Assembly: GCF_900142625.1 (NCBI RefSeq)
Contig: NZ_FRBN01000004.1
Location: 173,641 to 237,640 of the forward strand
From: Roseovarius marisflavi
GTDB taxonomy: Bacteria; Pseudomonadota; Alphaproteobacteria; Rhodobacterales; Rhodobacteraceae
Reading direction: 5' to 3'
Length of the DNA: 64,000 bases
This document shows, in pieces, positions 1-9,085 of this stretch; the first letter of the stretch is position 1, and every line of letters begins with the position of its first letter. The position numbers and the translations under genes are program-made. Below the pieces are notes generated by a model, which ran no database searches, had not been told where the DNA came from, and saw nothing but the letters and a program-made list of their open reading frames with translations.

Positions 1-813
1 GCCGAGGCGGGTCAGGAACATCTTCATCTGCATCGTGGTGGCGTTCTGCGCCTCGTCCAGCACCACAAAGGCGTTCGACAGGGTGCGCCCGCGCATGAAG
101 GCCAGCGGCGCGATCTCAATCCGCTTTTCCTCAATCAGCTTGGCAAGCTGCTTGCCGGGCAGGAAATCGTTGAGCGCGTCATAGAGCGGCTGCATGTAGG
201 GGTCGACCTTGTCCTTCATGTCGCCGGGCAGATAGCCAAGCTTTTCACCCGCTTCGACCGCCGGGCGCGACAGGATGATGCGATCCACATGGCCTTCGAT
301 GAACATATTCACCGCCACTGCAACCGCCAGATAGGTCTTGCCGGTGCCCGCTGGCCCGATGCCAAAGGCAAGTTCATTGGCAAAAAGCGAGTGAACATAG
401 GCCTTTTGCGCGTCGGTGCGCGGCTCGACCAGCTTTTTGCGGGTCTTGATCTCGACCGCACCGCCCTTGAACATCTCAAGCTGATCACCGTCGCGCGCGC
501 CGGTGCCCGCATCCGAGCCGCCCATGCGCAATTCGCGGTCGACATCGCCGTGCTCCACGCCTTTACCGGTTTCAAGCCGCCCGTAAAGCGCGTTCAGCAC
601 GGTCACCGCCTCGGTGGCGGCGGCCTCGTCGCCGATGATCGACAACTGATTGCCGCGCCGGACGATCTGCACGCCAAGGCTGCGCTCGATCGCGGCAAGG
701 TTCTTGTCGTATTCGCCGCATAAATCAATCAGCAGCTTGTTATCGGGAAATTCAATAACGGCTTCGTGGATCGAAGCCACGTCGGAAACGGGGGGTGGCG
801 CACTATGGACCAA
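1..813 (-). CDS. phoH: PhoH family P-loop ATPase (partial, 3' end beyond window)
   Basis: This is a PhoH-like cytoplasmic NTPase, often genetically linked to RNA maturation genes such as ybeY. The visible 271 codons contain Walker A (GPAGTGKTYLAVA) near residue 150 and a Walker B/DEAQ segment (LDEAQNATT) just before the window edge, so the C-terminal part is missing. The frame opens after a TGA. The first usable start is TTG at 813, and GTG at 780 (VASIHEAVIEF) is the alternative. It lies downstream of miaB and an inserted ompA/lipoprotein pair. In many relatives phoH is followed directly by ybeY, but here ybeY sits 4 kb away on the other strand. The family call is secure; the start is not. 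Confidence 0.92.
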   Translation of the reverse strand, partial: MVHSAPPPVSDVASIHEAVIEFPDNKLLIDLCGEYDKNLAAIERSLGVQIVRRGNQLSIIGDEAAATEAVTVLNALYGRLETGKGVEHGDVDRELRMGGSDAGTGARDGDQLEMFKGGAVEIKTRKKLVEPRTDAQKAYVHSLFANELAFGIGPAGTGKTYLAVAVAVNMFIEGHVDRIILSRPAVEAGEKLGYLPGDMKDKVDPYMQPLYDALNDFLPGKQLAKLIEEKRIEIAPLAFMRGRTLSNAFVVLDEAQNATTMQMKMFLTRLG

Positions 814-905
814 TCAGTTCTCCAAAAACCAGAGGTGTGATTTCAGCCTGCCAAGTTGCGGGGCAAGGTGCAAGCGGTGGGTGGCAAAACTTTGCTGACC
901 ACAAC

Positions 906-935
906 GAAAAACTGCGGACCTTTCGGCCCGCAGTT
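906..935 (-). terminator. Rho-independent terminator after the small lipoprotein gene
   Basis: An 8-bp stem AACTGCGG/CCGCAGTT (910-917 with 928-935) has a 10-nt loop. Read on the minus strand it is followed by a run of Us, 28 nt beyond the lipoprotein stop. It separates the ompA/lipoprotein pair from phoH. Confidence 0.8.
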
Positions 936-962
936 CAATTTTTCGACCAATGGCCGCTCCGC

Positions 963-1280
963 TCAGAGCGAATCCGGGATCGAGCTGCCACCTTTGAAGT
1001 TGCCGGTGGCAACCGTCGCCGGCCCGACGCCCGAACAGACCGGCTTGCCGAATTTATCCAGACGCTGCGACAGGTAGCCCTCGACGCCATCGTCGATGAT
1101 CCAGTGATCACAGCCGTTGGGGTCAATCCAGATACCAGCCTGAAGCTGGCTCAGGTGTTTCCGGTCGGTGCCGCGATCGCTGGTCTTGTCGGACCCGATC
1201 GCGCCATGAGCGCCACCTTCACAGGCGGCAAGCAGGCCGATGATCGGAAGCGCAAGTGCAAGTTTAACTGTTTTCATCAT
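963..1280 (-). CDS. Small lipoprotein sharing a domain with the adjacent OmpA-like protein
   Basis: This is a 105-residue protein with a lipoprotein signal peptide (lipobox LLAAC, Cys at about residue 20). The mature part carries WIDPNGCDHWIIDDGVEGY and then GKPVC. The neighbouring OmpA-like protein has nearly the same block (WVDPDGCEHWVMDDGAEGY ... GIPVC), so the two share a small two-cysteine domain. The gene ends 150 bp upstream of phoH and starts 9 bp after the ompA-like stop, so the two are probably cotranscribed. The membrane location follows from the lipobox. The role of the shared domain is unknown; an envelope-associated function is inference. Confidence 0.75.
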   Translation of the reverse strand: MMKTVKLALALPIIGLLAACEGGAHGAIGSDKTSDRGTDRKHLSQLQAGIWIDPNGCDHWIIDDGVEGYLSQRLDKFGKPVCSGVGPATVATGNFKGGSSIPDSL

Positions 1281-1289
1281 CCGATCCCC

Positions 1290-1871
1290 TTAACGCCAGC
1301 ACAAGATTTCGACACGGCGGTTTTTGGCCATGCCCGCTGCGGTATTGTTTGACGCCTTGGGCATCCGTTCGCCGTACCCACGAACATCGGCAATGCTCGC
1401 GCCGGTGCGCTTGGCGACCGAGGCAACCGCATTGGCACGACGCAGCGAAAGACCCATGTTGTATTCATCCGAGGCGCGGCTGTCGGTGTGACCGACGATG
1501 GTATAAGACACCGCTCCTGCCTTCTGGAAGAACTCCGTAAGGCGCTGGCGACCGCCGGAATTGATGCGCGCGCTGTCGGTGGCAAACATCTGGTCGGTAT
1601 TGATCACGCCACAAAGGTTCACCTCGCGACAGACCGGAATGCCCTGGCGGCTGACATGGGGGGACATATAGCCTTCGGCCCCGTCATCCATGACCCAATG
1701 CTCACAGCCATCGGGATCAACCCAGATTGTCGGCACATAGCGCTCGCCAACGATGGTGCGTTGACCGCCACTCTGGGCAAAGCCCACCTCCGCTGTCATG
1801 GCGACACAAAGGGCAGCGGCACAAACGCCCCCGACCATGCCGCGCAGCGTTTTCGAAATAATTTTCGTCAC
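1290..1871 (-). CDS. OmpA-family periplasmic/outer membrane protein
   Basis: This 193-residue protein starts with a GTG at 1871, preceded by an AAAGGACAG ribosome-binding site; a longer frame upstream lacks one. It has a signal peptide ending near GFAQ, then a cysteine-containing block (WVDPDGCEHW ... GYMSP ... PVC) shared with the lipoprotein next door. The C-terminal OmpA domain (about residues 105-193) has the peptidoglycan-binding pattern VGHTDSRASDEYN and a terminal KNRRVEILC. It probably anchors to the cell wall by binding diaminopimelate. The gene lies between miaB and phoH, which are usually adjacent in relatives. Confidence 0.85.
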   Translation of the reverse strand: MTKIISKTLRGMVGGVCAAALCVAMTAEVGFAQSGGQRTIVGERYVPTIWVDPDGCEHWVMDDGAEGYMSPHVSRQGIPVCREVNLCGVINTDQMFATDSARINSGGRQRLTEFFQKAGAVSYTIVGHTDSRASDEYNMGLSLRRANAVASVAKRTGASIADVRGYGERMPKASNNTAAGMAKNRRVEILCWR

Positions 1872-2060
1872 CCTACTGTCCTTTTCGTGGCCCCGGCCAA
1901 ACACGTGCAACAAAGGCACCGACCGACCGTTAAATATGGCTGAATTGTAGCAATAATCAAAAGAAAGTGAAGCAAATTCCACCATATATTGTGGATAGAG
2001 TTGAAACAATCCATAGAGCTCGCCGTAATTCTGCCACAATCAGGGCAAATAGCGCAGGTT

Positions 2061-3389
2061 TCAGCCCCGGACCAAACGTCCGGCCAAAGAGTTGGTGCCG
2101 CTCTCGATGATCTCGACACGGGCCAGATCGCCCACGGCAACATCGGCATTGGCCACGTGAACCGCGTGCAGGTAATCTGATTTCCCCATCATCTGCCCCT
2201 CAAGGCGACCGGGCTTTTCGAACAAAACCCCCACGGTGCGCCCCACCATCGCGTCCTGAATGGCGCGTTGCTGGCGGGTGATCAGGCCTTGCAGACGTTG
2301 CAGGCGCTCGGATTTCACATCCTCATCGACCTGCGCGCGCTCGGCGGCGGGGGTGCCGGGGCGGGTCGAATATTTGAACGAATAGGCATAGCCGTAATTG
2401 ACCTCTTCAACGAGATCCAGCGTGGCCTGAAAATCGGCTTCGGTCTCTTCCGGGAAACCGACGATGAAATCGCCCGACAACAGGATATCGGGGCGCGCCG
2501 CGCGAATGCGCTCGATCAGGCGCAGATAGCTTTCGGCGGTATGGCTGCGGTTCATCCGCTTGAGGATCTTGTCGCTGCCCGACTGCACCGGAAGATGCAG
2601 ATAGGGCATCAGCTTGGCGCATTCGCCATGCGCCGCGATAAGGTCGTCGCCCATGTCGTTGGGGTGGCTGGTGGTAAAGCGGATGCGTTCAAGACCGTCG
2701 ATGTTATTGAGCGCCCAGATCAGCCGCGCCAATGTCCAGTCACCGCCGTCCTCGCCCGCGCCGTGATAGGCGTTCACGTTCTGGCCCAGAAGGGTGATTT
2801 CGCGCACGCCGCGCTCGACCAGGTTGCGGGCCTCTTCGAGGATGCGGCTGGCCGGGCGGCTTACCTCGGCGCCACGGGTATAGGGCACCACGCAGAACGC
2901 ACAGAATTTGTCACAGCCCTCCTGCACCGTCAAAAAGGCGGTCGGGCCACGCGCGGCCTTGGGCCGGTGGCGAAGGGTGTCGAATTTGTCGTCGGCGGGA
3001 AAATCGGTATCAAGCGCCGTGCCCCCGGCGCGCACCTTGGCCTCCATCTGGGGCAGTCGGTGATAGCTTTGCGGCCCGACCACCAGATCGACCAGCGGCT
3101 GGCGGCGCATGATCTCTTCGCCCTCGGCCTGCGCGACACAGCCCGCCACGCCGATTTTGAGATCAGGGTTCGCGGCCTTGAGATCGCGAAAGCGGCCCAG
3201 CTCGGAATAGACCTTTTCGGCGGCCTTTTCGCGGATATGACAGGTGTTGAGCAGGATCATGTCAGCGTCATCGGGGCTTGTGGTTTCGACATAACCCGCA
3301 CCGCCCATGGCCTCTGCCATCCGCTCGCTGTCATAGACGTTCATCTGACAGCCATAGGTCTTGATATAGAGTTTTTTCACATCGGCCAT
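2061..3389 (-). CDS. miaB: tRNA-2-methylthio-N6-dimethylallyladenosine synthase
   Basis: MiaB is a radical SAM methylthiotransferase that modifies A37 of tRNAs reading UNN codons. The 442-residue product starts with an N-terminal UPF0004 domain ([17 protein letters not shown], with further cluster cysteines in NTCHIREKA and GCVAQAEG). It then has the radical SAM CxxxCxxC motif ([17 protein letters not shown], about residues 150-166) and a C-terminal TRAM domain. I chose the ATG at 3389 because a CAGGAG site precedes it and [10 protein letters not shown] matches family starts; the frame extends another 60 codons upstream. It is divergent from the next gene to the right. Confidence 0.97.
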   Translation of the reverse strand: MADVKKLYIKTYGCQMNVYDSERMAEAMGGAGYVETTSPDDADMILLNTCHIREKAAEKVYSELGRFRDLKAANPDLKIGVAGCVAQAEGEEIMRRQPLVDLVVGPQSYHRLPQMEAKVRAGGTALDTDFPADDKFDTLRHRPKAARGPTAFLTVQEGCDKFCAFCVVPYTRGAEVSRPASRILEEARNLVERGVREITLLGQNVNAYHGAGEDGGDWTLARLIWALNNIDGLERIRFTTSHPNDMGDDLIAAHGECAKLMPYLHLPVQSGSDKILKRMNRSHTAESYLRLIERIRAARPDILLSGDFIVGFPEETEADFQATLDLVEEVNYGYAYSFKYSTRPGTPAAERAQVDEDVKSERLQRLQGLITRQQRAIQDAMVGRTVGVLFEKPGRLEGQMMGKSDYLHAVHVANADVAVGDLARVEIIESGTNSLAGRLVRG

Positions 3390-3498
3390 ATGCCCGGCTC
3401 CTGCCATGGTTTCAGGGGGCCTGACTACATCACTTTCAGGGGCACTTGCAATGCGTCTGCGTTTGGCCGATTCTTGCACCAAAAGGACCGAGCAACGC

Positions 3499-4374
3499 AT
3501 GCCCTCACCGCGCCTCAGAGACTTTCTTGCCAACCCCGGCAAGGCCCTTGCAAAAGGGCCTGTGGCCATGGTGTTTGCCGAAGATGAGACCGAGCTTAAT
3601 TCGACCCTGCGCCATCATCTTGATTCGGGGTTCAAATCGGTGCTGGCGTTCTTGCCGGACAACTTTGATCTCGCCCCCGACGTGGCACAGGCCGAGACTG
3701 TTTACCGCATCCAGCATGATCTTTCGGGCGGCGACAGCCTGAGCGAGGCGGTCAATGCGGTGATTGCCGCCGCGCCGGGGCTTTGGATGTATTACTGCTA
3801 CAACGCCGAATACCTGTTCTATCCGTTCTGCGAAACGCGCACCGTCGGGGAAATGCTTGCCTTTCACGCCGAAGAGCGGCGCGACGCGATGCTGTGCTAT
3901 GTGATCGACCTTTATGCCGACGATCTTGATACCCATTCAAATGCGGTCTCGCTGGAACATGCGCATATGGACAAATCCGGCTATTATGCGCTTGCCCGGC
4001 CCGATCCGGGCAATCACAACCACGCCAAGGAACGCCAGCTTGATTTCTTCGGCGGCCTGCGGTGGCGCTATGAAGAGCATATCCCGTCCAAGCGCCGCAA
4101 GATCGACCGGATCGCGCTTTTCAAGGCCAGGCCGGGGCTGATCCTGCGCGAGGATCACACGTTCAGCGAGGAAGAATACAACACCTATGCCTGTCCCTGG
4201 CATCACAATCTGACAAGTGCGATCGTATCTTTTCGCACCGCCAAGGCGCTCAAGCGCAACCCCGGCTCGACCTTTGATATCCACACGTTCAAGTGGCACA
4301 ATTCCATTCCGTTTGACTGGCATTCGCGACAATTGCTGGATCTGGGGTTGATGGAACCGGGGCAGTGGTTCTAG
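3499..4374 (+). CDS. Conserved protein, possibly glycosyltransferase family 2-like
   Basis: This is a 291-residue soluble protein that starts at an ATG preceded by AAAGGA. It has no signal peptide or membrane segment. The N-terminal part ([14 protein letters not shown], then [12 protein letters not shown]) resembles the beginning of a nucleotide-sugar-binding Rossmann-like fold seen in some GT2-type proteins of Rhodobacterales. A distinctive Trp/His-rich region follows ([47 protein letters not shown]). The gene is divergent from miaB. The glycosyltransferase assignment rests on recollection of family context rather than a clear catalytic motif, so treat the function as unproven. Confidence 0.6.
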   Translation: MPSPRLRDFLANPGKALAKGPVAMVFAEDETELNSTLRHHLDSGFKSVLAFLPDNFDLAPDVAQAETVYRIQHDLSGGDSLSEAVNAVIAAAPGLWMYYCYNAEYLFYPFCETRTVGEMLAFHAEERRDAMLCYVIDLYADDLDTHSNAVSLEHAHMDKSGYYALARPDPGNHNHAKERQLDFFGGLRWRYEEHIPSKRRKIDRIALFKARPGLILREDHTFSEEEYNTYACPWHHNLTSAIVSFRTAKALKRNPGSTFDIHTFKWHNSIPFDWHSRQLLDLGLMEPGQWF

Positions 4375-4383
4375 TCAGGCATT

Positions 4384-4479
4384 TGGCGGCTCTCAAATTC
4401 GCTGGATGCCAGCTTTTGCGCTGAAGCCCTGGAGGAGGCTATTTCCAGCTACGGCAAGCCAGAGGTCATGAATGCGGAC
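4384..4479 (+). pseudogene. IS3-family transposase (OrfB) remnant
   Basis: In frame from 4384 the sequence reads WRLSNSLDASFCAEALEE then AISSYGKPEVMNAD. This matches the stretch of IS3-type OrfB transposases around the second catalytic Asp (typically W-R-x-S-N ... FC-x-EAL-x-EA ... YG-x-PE-x-x-N-x-D). The match then dissolves and a stop follows at about 4513. Only some 32 codons remain, with no terminal inverted repeats seen, so this is a dead fragment. It lies between the preceding gene and ybeY. Confidence 0.7.
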
Positions 4480-4851
4480 AATCATATGATAGTCTCCGGT
4501 TCTCGGGTGGTTTGACTCAAACAGCGACCGACCTGACACGAGTCTTTCCCTGGACCTGTCGACTGCCCGGGAACGCCTTGCGGTGAGGCTTTGTCTCGAA
4601 GATGCCGCGTGACCCAGGAAGGGCCTGACCATCTGGTCTCATGACTGTCCTGAAAAGCAGGACCACTTCATTCTGAGCGCTCCGATGTGCATGTTTATGA
4701 ATCTGTTCAGGCCCCGCGACCTCGGTTGCCTTTGCTCAAGACGTTTACCTCGAACCGGGGGGCTGGCTTCTCAAGCTTGCTGTCGGGTCATCTCGGACGT
4801 AATAGGGATGCATCCTTACACTTCCACTTCCAGCATTCTGCGTGAGCTTCC
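4480..4851 (+). other. Non-coding gap upstream of ybeY
   Basis: About 370 bp follow the IS3 fragment. I see no convincing gene, terminator or repeat here. It presumably carries the ybeY promoter and further eroded insertion-sequence DNA. Confidence 0.4.
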
Positions 4852-5340
4852 ATGTTAACTGAAATCCTGATTGAAGATGAGCGCTGGGCCCTCCTGGATT
4901 TCAGCCCACTTGCCGAACGCGCGGCCCAGGCCACCCTGATCCATCTCGGCCTTGATCCCGCCGATTGGGAAATCAGCATTCTGGGCTGTGACGATGCGCG
5001 CATAGCCGTGCTGAACGCGGATTTTCGTGAAAAGCCGCAGGCGACCAATGTGCTGTCCTGGCCAAGCGAAGAGCGCGCGGCGCAAACCCCCGGCGCGCTG
5101 CCCGATCTGCCGGTGCCGGGCCCGGATGCTGGGCTTGGCGATATCGCCATCGCCTATGACACCTGCGCCGCCGAGGCGGAAGCTGGCAACAAGCCGCTTG
5201 CGGATCATGTGACGCACTTGATTGTTCACGCGGTGTTACATTTGTTGGGTTATGATCATATCCGTGACCAAGATGCCACTTTGATGGAAGCAACCGAAGT
5301 GGCGATACTTGGCAAACTGGGGTTACCTGACCCATATTAG
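4852..5340 (+). CDS. ybeY: Endoribonuclease YbeY (16S rRNA maturation)
   Basis: YbeY is a zinc-dependent endoribonuclease needed for 16S rRNA 3' end maturation and ribosome quality control. The 162-residue product carries the family signature H-x3-H-x5-H in HAVLHLLGYDH near residues 125-135. It also has the preceding conserved segment NVLSWPSEE, the local form of the usual NVLSFP. It heads a plus-strand group with corC (39 bp downstream) and lnt. Its usual partner phoH is on the opposite strand beyond miaB. Confidence 0.95.
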   Translation: MLTEILIEDERWALLDFSPLAERAAQATLIHLGLDPADWEISILGCDDARIAVLNADFREKPQATNVLSWPSEERAAQTPGALPDLPVPGPDAGLGDIAIAYDTCAAEAEAGNKPLADHVTHLIVHAVLHLLGYDHIRDQDATLMEATEVAILGKLGLPDPY

Positions 5341-5379
5341 GACATTGGGCGCTTGTGCCCGCAAACTAGAAAGAGACGG

Positions 5380-6267
5380 ATGGGCGAGAGTATCGACGGG
5401 TCTTCTAACGCAGCGCAAAGCGCGCAGCCGGAAGACCAAACGGCAAGTGAAGAAACAGGCGGTTTTTTTCGCCGTTTCATAGGTGTGTTCAACCCCACCG
5501 ATGCCACTGCTTTGGACGAGCAAGAAGATGCAACGCCGACCAACGGCGGCTTTGGCATGCGCAACCTGCGTGACATGGCGGTCGAAGACGTGGCCATCCC
5601 CAAGGCCGATATCGTCTCGGTGCCCGCTACCATAACCAAGGACGAGCTGGTGCATGTTTTCCGCAACAGCGGCATGACCCGCCTGCCGGTCTATGAGGGC
5701 ACGCTGGATACGCCGATCGGCATGGTGCACCTCAAGGATTTCGCGCTCAAGCACGGGTTCAACGGCAATGGCGGGCGCTTTTCGCTCAAGCGGATGCTGC
5801 GGCCCTTGCTGTTCGTGCCGCCCTCGATGCCGATTGGCGTGCTTTTGCAAAAGATGCAGGCCGAGCGGCGCCACATGGCGCTTGTGATCGACGAATATGG
5901 CGGCGTTGACGGGCTTGTCACCATCGAAGACCTGATCGAACAGGTCGTCGGCGAGATCGAGGACGAGCATGACATCGACGAGGGCCATTTCTGGAACGAG
6001 GAAAGCCCAGGCTGTTACGTGGCGCTCGCCAAAACCCCGCTTGAGGATTTCGAGGCAGAGATCGGCCAATCGCTGACGGATGTGGATTCGGTCGATGAAG
6101 AGGAAATCGACACGCTCGGCGGGCTGGTCTTCATGCTGCTTGGCCGGGTGCCGGTGCGCGGCGAGGTGATCGAGCATCCCGCCGGGCCGGTGATCGAGGT
6201 GATGGAGGCCGATCCGCGCCGGGTGAAACGCCTGCGCGTCCGGCTTGCCGAGCCGGTGAATGGCTAA
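5380..6267 (+). CDS. corC: HlyC/CorC family CBS-domain protein
   Basis: This 295-residue cytosolic protein has two CBS domains: about residues 70-130, with MTRLPVYEGTLDTPIGMVHLKD, and residues 135-195, with HMALVIDEYGGVDGLVTIED. A C-terminal CorC/HlyC transporter-associated domain follows (GGLVFMLLGRVPVRGEVI). The family is linked to magnesium/cobalt efflux. The ATG at 5380 follows AAAGAGA; a TTG nine codons upstream is less likely. The stop overlaps the lnt start by 8 nt, indicating translational coupling. An acidic, low-complexity N-terminus of about 55 residues precedes the CBS pair. Confidence 0.92.
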   Translation: MGESIDGSSNAAQSAQPEDQTASEETGGFFRRFIGVFNPTDATALDEQEDATPTNGGFGMRNLRDMAVEDVAIPKADIVSVPATITKDELVHVFRNSGMTRLPVYEGTLDTPIGMVHLKDFALKHGFNGNGGRFSLKRMLRPLLFVPPSMPIGVLLQKMQAERRHMALVIDEYGGVDGLVTIEDLIEQVVGEIEDEHDIDEGHFWNEESPGCYVALAKTPLEDFEAEIGQSLTDVDSVDEEEIDTLGGLVFMLLGRVPVRGEVIEHPAGPVIEVMEADPRRVKRLRVRLAEPVNG

Positions 6268-7783
6268 CCTTTCAGGCCTGCCGGACCGGGCCTTGTGCCG
6301 CCTTGTCGGCTTGGCGCCCCTGCGCCGCTGGCTAAGTGTCATTGCGATCGGCGCACTCGCCGCTCTGGGGCAGGCGCCATTTGGCCTTTGGCCGGTGACC
6401 CTTGTGATGGTCGCGCTGCTCTTTGGACTTTTTCTCAAGGTCTCTGACTGGCGTCAGGCGGCGGGGCTCGGCTGGGCCTTTGGCACCGGGTATTTCCTTG
6501 TGGCGCTCAGCTGGATCGTCGAGCCCTTTCTGGTCGATGTGGCGCGCCACGGCTGGATGGCGCCTTTCGCCTTGTTGGGTCTGGCGGCGGGGCTTGCCCT
6601 GTTCTTTGCGGCCGGCCTTGCGCTTGGCCGTGCGCCGGGGGGCGGTGCGGCCGGATTTATCGGCGGGCCTGGCTTGGCCGAGGCCGCGCGCGGATATATT
6701 TTCACCGGGTTTCCATGGGCACAGCCGGGGCATGTGTTGATTGATACGGGCCTGTTGCACTGGGCCTCTTATGCGGGAGCGCTCGGGCTGACGGCGCTTG
6801 TGCTTGGCGGGGCAGCGGCGCTTTGGCATGCGGTGTCGGGCGGGCGGGTCGCCGCCGTGGTGGTGGTTGCGCTTGGCTTGCTCTGGCCCTTGGGCGCCGG
6901 TTTGCGCCCCGATGCGGCGGCGCAGACCGGCGCGCCGACCGTGCGCCTGATCCAGCCCAATGCGCCGCAGCATGAAAAGTGGCAGGCTGACAAGATACAG
7001 GGGTTTTTCGACCGCCAGATCCTGTTCACGCAGGCGGGGGAGCAACGCCCCGATCTGATCGTCTGGCCGGAAACGGCGGTGCCGGTCATGCTCAACAACG
7101 CCGCGCCGACGCTTGAGGTGATCTCGGCGGCCGCGGGCGGCGTGCCGGTGGTCGTGGGGTTACAACGCCATGACGATCGGCGGCTTTTCAACTCGCTGGC
7201 GCTGGTTGAGGCGGGCGGCACCGTCGCGGCGGTCTATGACAAGCATCATCTGGTGCCCTTTGGCGAATATGTGCCCTATGGCGACTGGCTTGGGCAGATC
7301 GGCATTCACGGCCTCGCCGCAAATGAGGGGCAGGGCTATTCCTCGGGGCCGGGGGCGCAGGTGATCGACATTGGGGGGCTTGGCGCGGCCCTGCCGCTGA
7401 TCTGTTACGAGGGGGTCTTTGCGCAGGATGTCCTGTCGGCGCCCCGGCGGGCGGATTTCATGCTTTTGATCACCAATGACGCCTGGTTCGGGCAGGTCTC
7501 GGGGCCCTATCAGCATCTGGCACAGGCCCGGCTGCGCAGCGCCGAACAGGGCCTGCCGATGATCCGGGTCGCCAATACCGGCGTCTCGGCGATGATAGAC
7601 GCCACTGGCCGGATCACGGCCCGCATCCCGATGGGACAGGCAGGCTGGCGCGATGCGCCCTTGCCGCCGCCCCTGCCGCCGACGTTTTATGCGCGCACCG
7701 GCGATCTTGGGGCGATCGTGCTTTTCGCTCTGCTGCTTGCGCTGTCACGCATTGGCCACAGGAAAAACGCCCGCCGCATATAG
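6260..7783 (+). CDS. lnt: Apolipoprotein N-acyltransferase
   Basis: Lnt adds the third acyl chain to bacterial lipoproteins at the inner membrane. The 507-residue product has an N-terminal block of about six membrane segments (residues 20-210), a carbon-nitrogen hydrolase domain (about 225-470) and a last membrane helix near the C-terminus. The catalytic triad is visible: Glu in VWPETAVP, Lys in VYDKHHLVPFGEYVP and Cys in LICYEGVF. It overlaps the corC stop and is followed after about 40 bp by the metK riboswitch region, which probably has its own promoter. Confidence 0.97.
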   Translation: MANLSGLPDRALCRLVGLAPLRRWLSVIAIGALAALGQAPFGLWPVTLVMVALLFGLFLKVSDWRQAAGLGWAFGTGYFLVALSWIVEPFLVDVARHGWMAPFALLGLAAGLALFFAAGLALGRAPGGGAAGFIGGPGLAEAARGYIFTGFPWAQPGHVLIDTGLLHWASYAGALGLTALVLGGAAALWHAVSGGRVAAVVVVALGLLWPLGAGLRPDAAAQTGAPTVRLIQPNAPQHEKWQADKIQGFFDRQILFTQAGEQRPDLIVWPETAVPVMLNNAAPTLEVISAAAGGVPVVVGLQRHDDRRLFNSLALVEAGGTVAAVYDKHHLVPFGEYVPYGDWLGQIGIHGLAANEGQGYSSGPGAQVIDIGGLGAALPLICYEGVFAQDVLSAPRRADFMLLITNDAWFGQVSGPYQHLAQARLRSAEQGLPMIRVANTGVSAMIDATGRITARIPMGQAGWRDAPLPPPLPPTFYARTGDLGAIVLFALLLALSRIGHRKNARRI

Positions 7784-7826
7784 TGATTGACGCCATCGGG
7801 GCAGGGGCGTAACCAAGCTCGCATTC

Positions 7827-7868
7827 GTCACAACGGCTTCCTGACGTGGCGCAAGAGTATATTGGAGC
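7827..7868 (+). promoter_or_regulatory. SAM/SAH riboswitch in the metK leader
   Basis: The leader contains GTCACAACGGCTTCCTGACG, closely matching the known Rhodobacterales SAM/SAH aptamer. P1 is formed by GUCAC (7827-7831) with GUGGC (7846-7850). The loop sequence GCUUCC can form the pseudoknot with GGAG (7864-7867). That GGAG is also the metK Shine-Dalgarno, 7 nt before the ATG at 7875. Ligand binding would therefore hide the ribosome-binding site and lower SAM synthetase translation. The class is established knowledge; the assignment here is from direct reading of sequence and pairing. Confidence 0.92.
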
Positions 7869-7874
7869 GTTTTC

Positions 7875-9041
7875 ATGGCAAGACAGAACTATCTTTTCAC
7901 TTCCGAGTCGGTCTCGGAAGGGCATCCCGACAAGGTGTGTGATCGCATCTCTGACGCGATCCTTGATGCCTTTCTGGCGGAAGAGGCCAATGCCCGCGTG
8001 GCCTGCGAAACATTCGCCACAACCAACTGTGTCGTCGTCGGCGGCGAGGTGGGTCTTTCTGATCCTGCGCGCCTCAAGACCTTCATGGGTGGCGTTGAGG
8101 ATATCGTGCGCGAATGTGTGCGCGACATCGGATATGAACAGGAAAAGTTCCACTGGAAAAACCTGTCGTTCCAGAACCTGCTGCACCCGCAGTCGGCGCA
8201 TATCGCGCAGGGCGTGGATCGCGACGGCGCCGGGGACCAGGGCATCATGTTCGGCTATGCGGTTGATGAAACAAAAGAATTGATGCCGGCCCCCATTCTC
8301 TATGCTCATGCGATCCTCAAGCGGCTTGCAGAGGCGCGCAAATCCGGGGCCGAGCCGACACTTGGGCCGGATGCCAAGTCACAGCTGACCCTGCGCTATG
8401 AAGACGGTCGCCCGGTCGAGGTCACACAGCTTGTTCTGTCGACCCAGCACACCGATGAAAGCCAGACCAGCGACGACATTCGCGCCATTGTCGAGCCCTA
8501 TATCAAAGAGGTTCTCCCGGCCGGTTGGCTGACCGAGAAAACCGAATGGTGGGTGAACCCGACCGGCACCTTCGTGATCGGTGGGCCGGATGGCGATGCA
8601 GGCCTGACCGGGCGCAAGATCATCGTGGATACCTATGGCGGCGCGGCCCCGCATGGCGGCGGCGCGTTCTCGGGCAAGGACCCGACAAAAGTGGACCGTT
8701 CGGCGGCCTATGCGGCGCGCTATCTGGCCAAGAACGTGGTTGCGGCAGGTCTGGCAGCACGCTGCACCCTGCAGCTCAGCTATGCGATCGGTGTGGCCAA
8801 GCCGCTGTCGATCTATGTCGATACGCATGGCACCGGGCAGGTGGATGACATGCGGATCGAAAAAGCGGTCGAGGCCTGCATGGACCTTACCCCGCGCGGC
8901 ATCCGCGAGCATCTTGACCTCTGCCGCCCGATCTATTCGCGCACAGCGGCCTATGGCCATTTCGGCCGCGCACCCGAGGCCGATGGCGGCTTTAGCTGGG
9001 AACGCACCGATCTGATCGAGGCCTTGAAAAAGGCAGTTTAA
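7875..9041 (+). CDS. metK: S-adenosylmethionine synthetase
   Basis: MetK makes SAM from methionine and ATP. The 388-residue protein has the N-terminal [13 protein letters not shown] motif, the [12 protein letters not shown] hexapeptide region near residue 117 and the glycine-rich loop [19 protein letters not shown] near residue 258. Length and motif order are as expected for a full-length enzyme. It is controlled by the riboswitch in its leader and followed by a short hairpin before trmB. Confidence 0.98.
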   Translation: MARQNYLFTSESVSEGHPDKVCDRISDAILDAFLAEEANARVACETFATTNCVVVGGEVGLSDPARLKTFMGGVEDIVRECVRDIGYEQEKFHWKNLSFQNLLHPQSAHIAQGVDRDGAGDQGIMFGYAVDETKELMPAPILYAHAILKRLAEARKSGAEPTLGPDAKSQLTLRYEDGRPVEVTQLVLSTQHTDESQTSDDIRAIVEPYIKEVLPAGWLTEKTEWWVNPTGTFVIGGPDGDAGLTGRKIIVDTYGGAAPHGGGAFSGKDPTKVDRSAAYAARYLAKNVVAAGLAARCTLQLSYAIGVAKPLSIYVDTHGTGQVDDMRIEKAVEACMDLTPRGIREHLDLCRPIYSRTAAYGHFGRAPEADGGFSWERTDLIEALKKAV

Positions 9042-9049
9042 TCAAGGGG

Positions 9050-9074
9050 CTGGCGCGCGTTCTTCGCGTGCCAG
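9050..9074 (+). terminator. Intergenic hairpin between metK and trmB
   Basis: A 10-bp stem with one G-U pair (CTGGCGCGCG with CGCGTGCCAG) has a TTCTT loop, followed by only three Ts. It may be a weak terminator or processing stem after metK. trmB starts 11 nt later. Confidence 0.45.
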
Positions 9075-9085
9075 TTTAACTGAAT

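Noticed and set aside
2268..3587. A 439-codon plus-strand frame opposite miaB
   Set aside because: miaB has unmistakable radical SAM motifs on the other strand. The plus frame has no recognisable domain.
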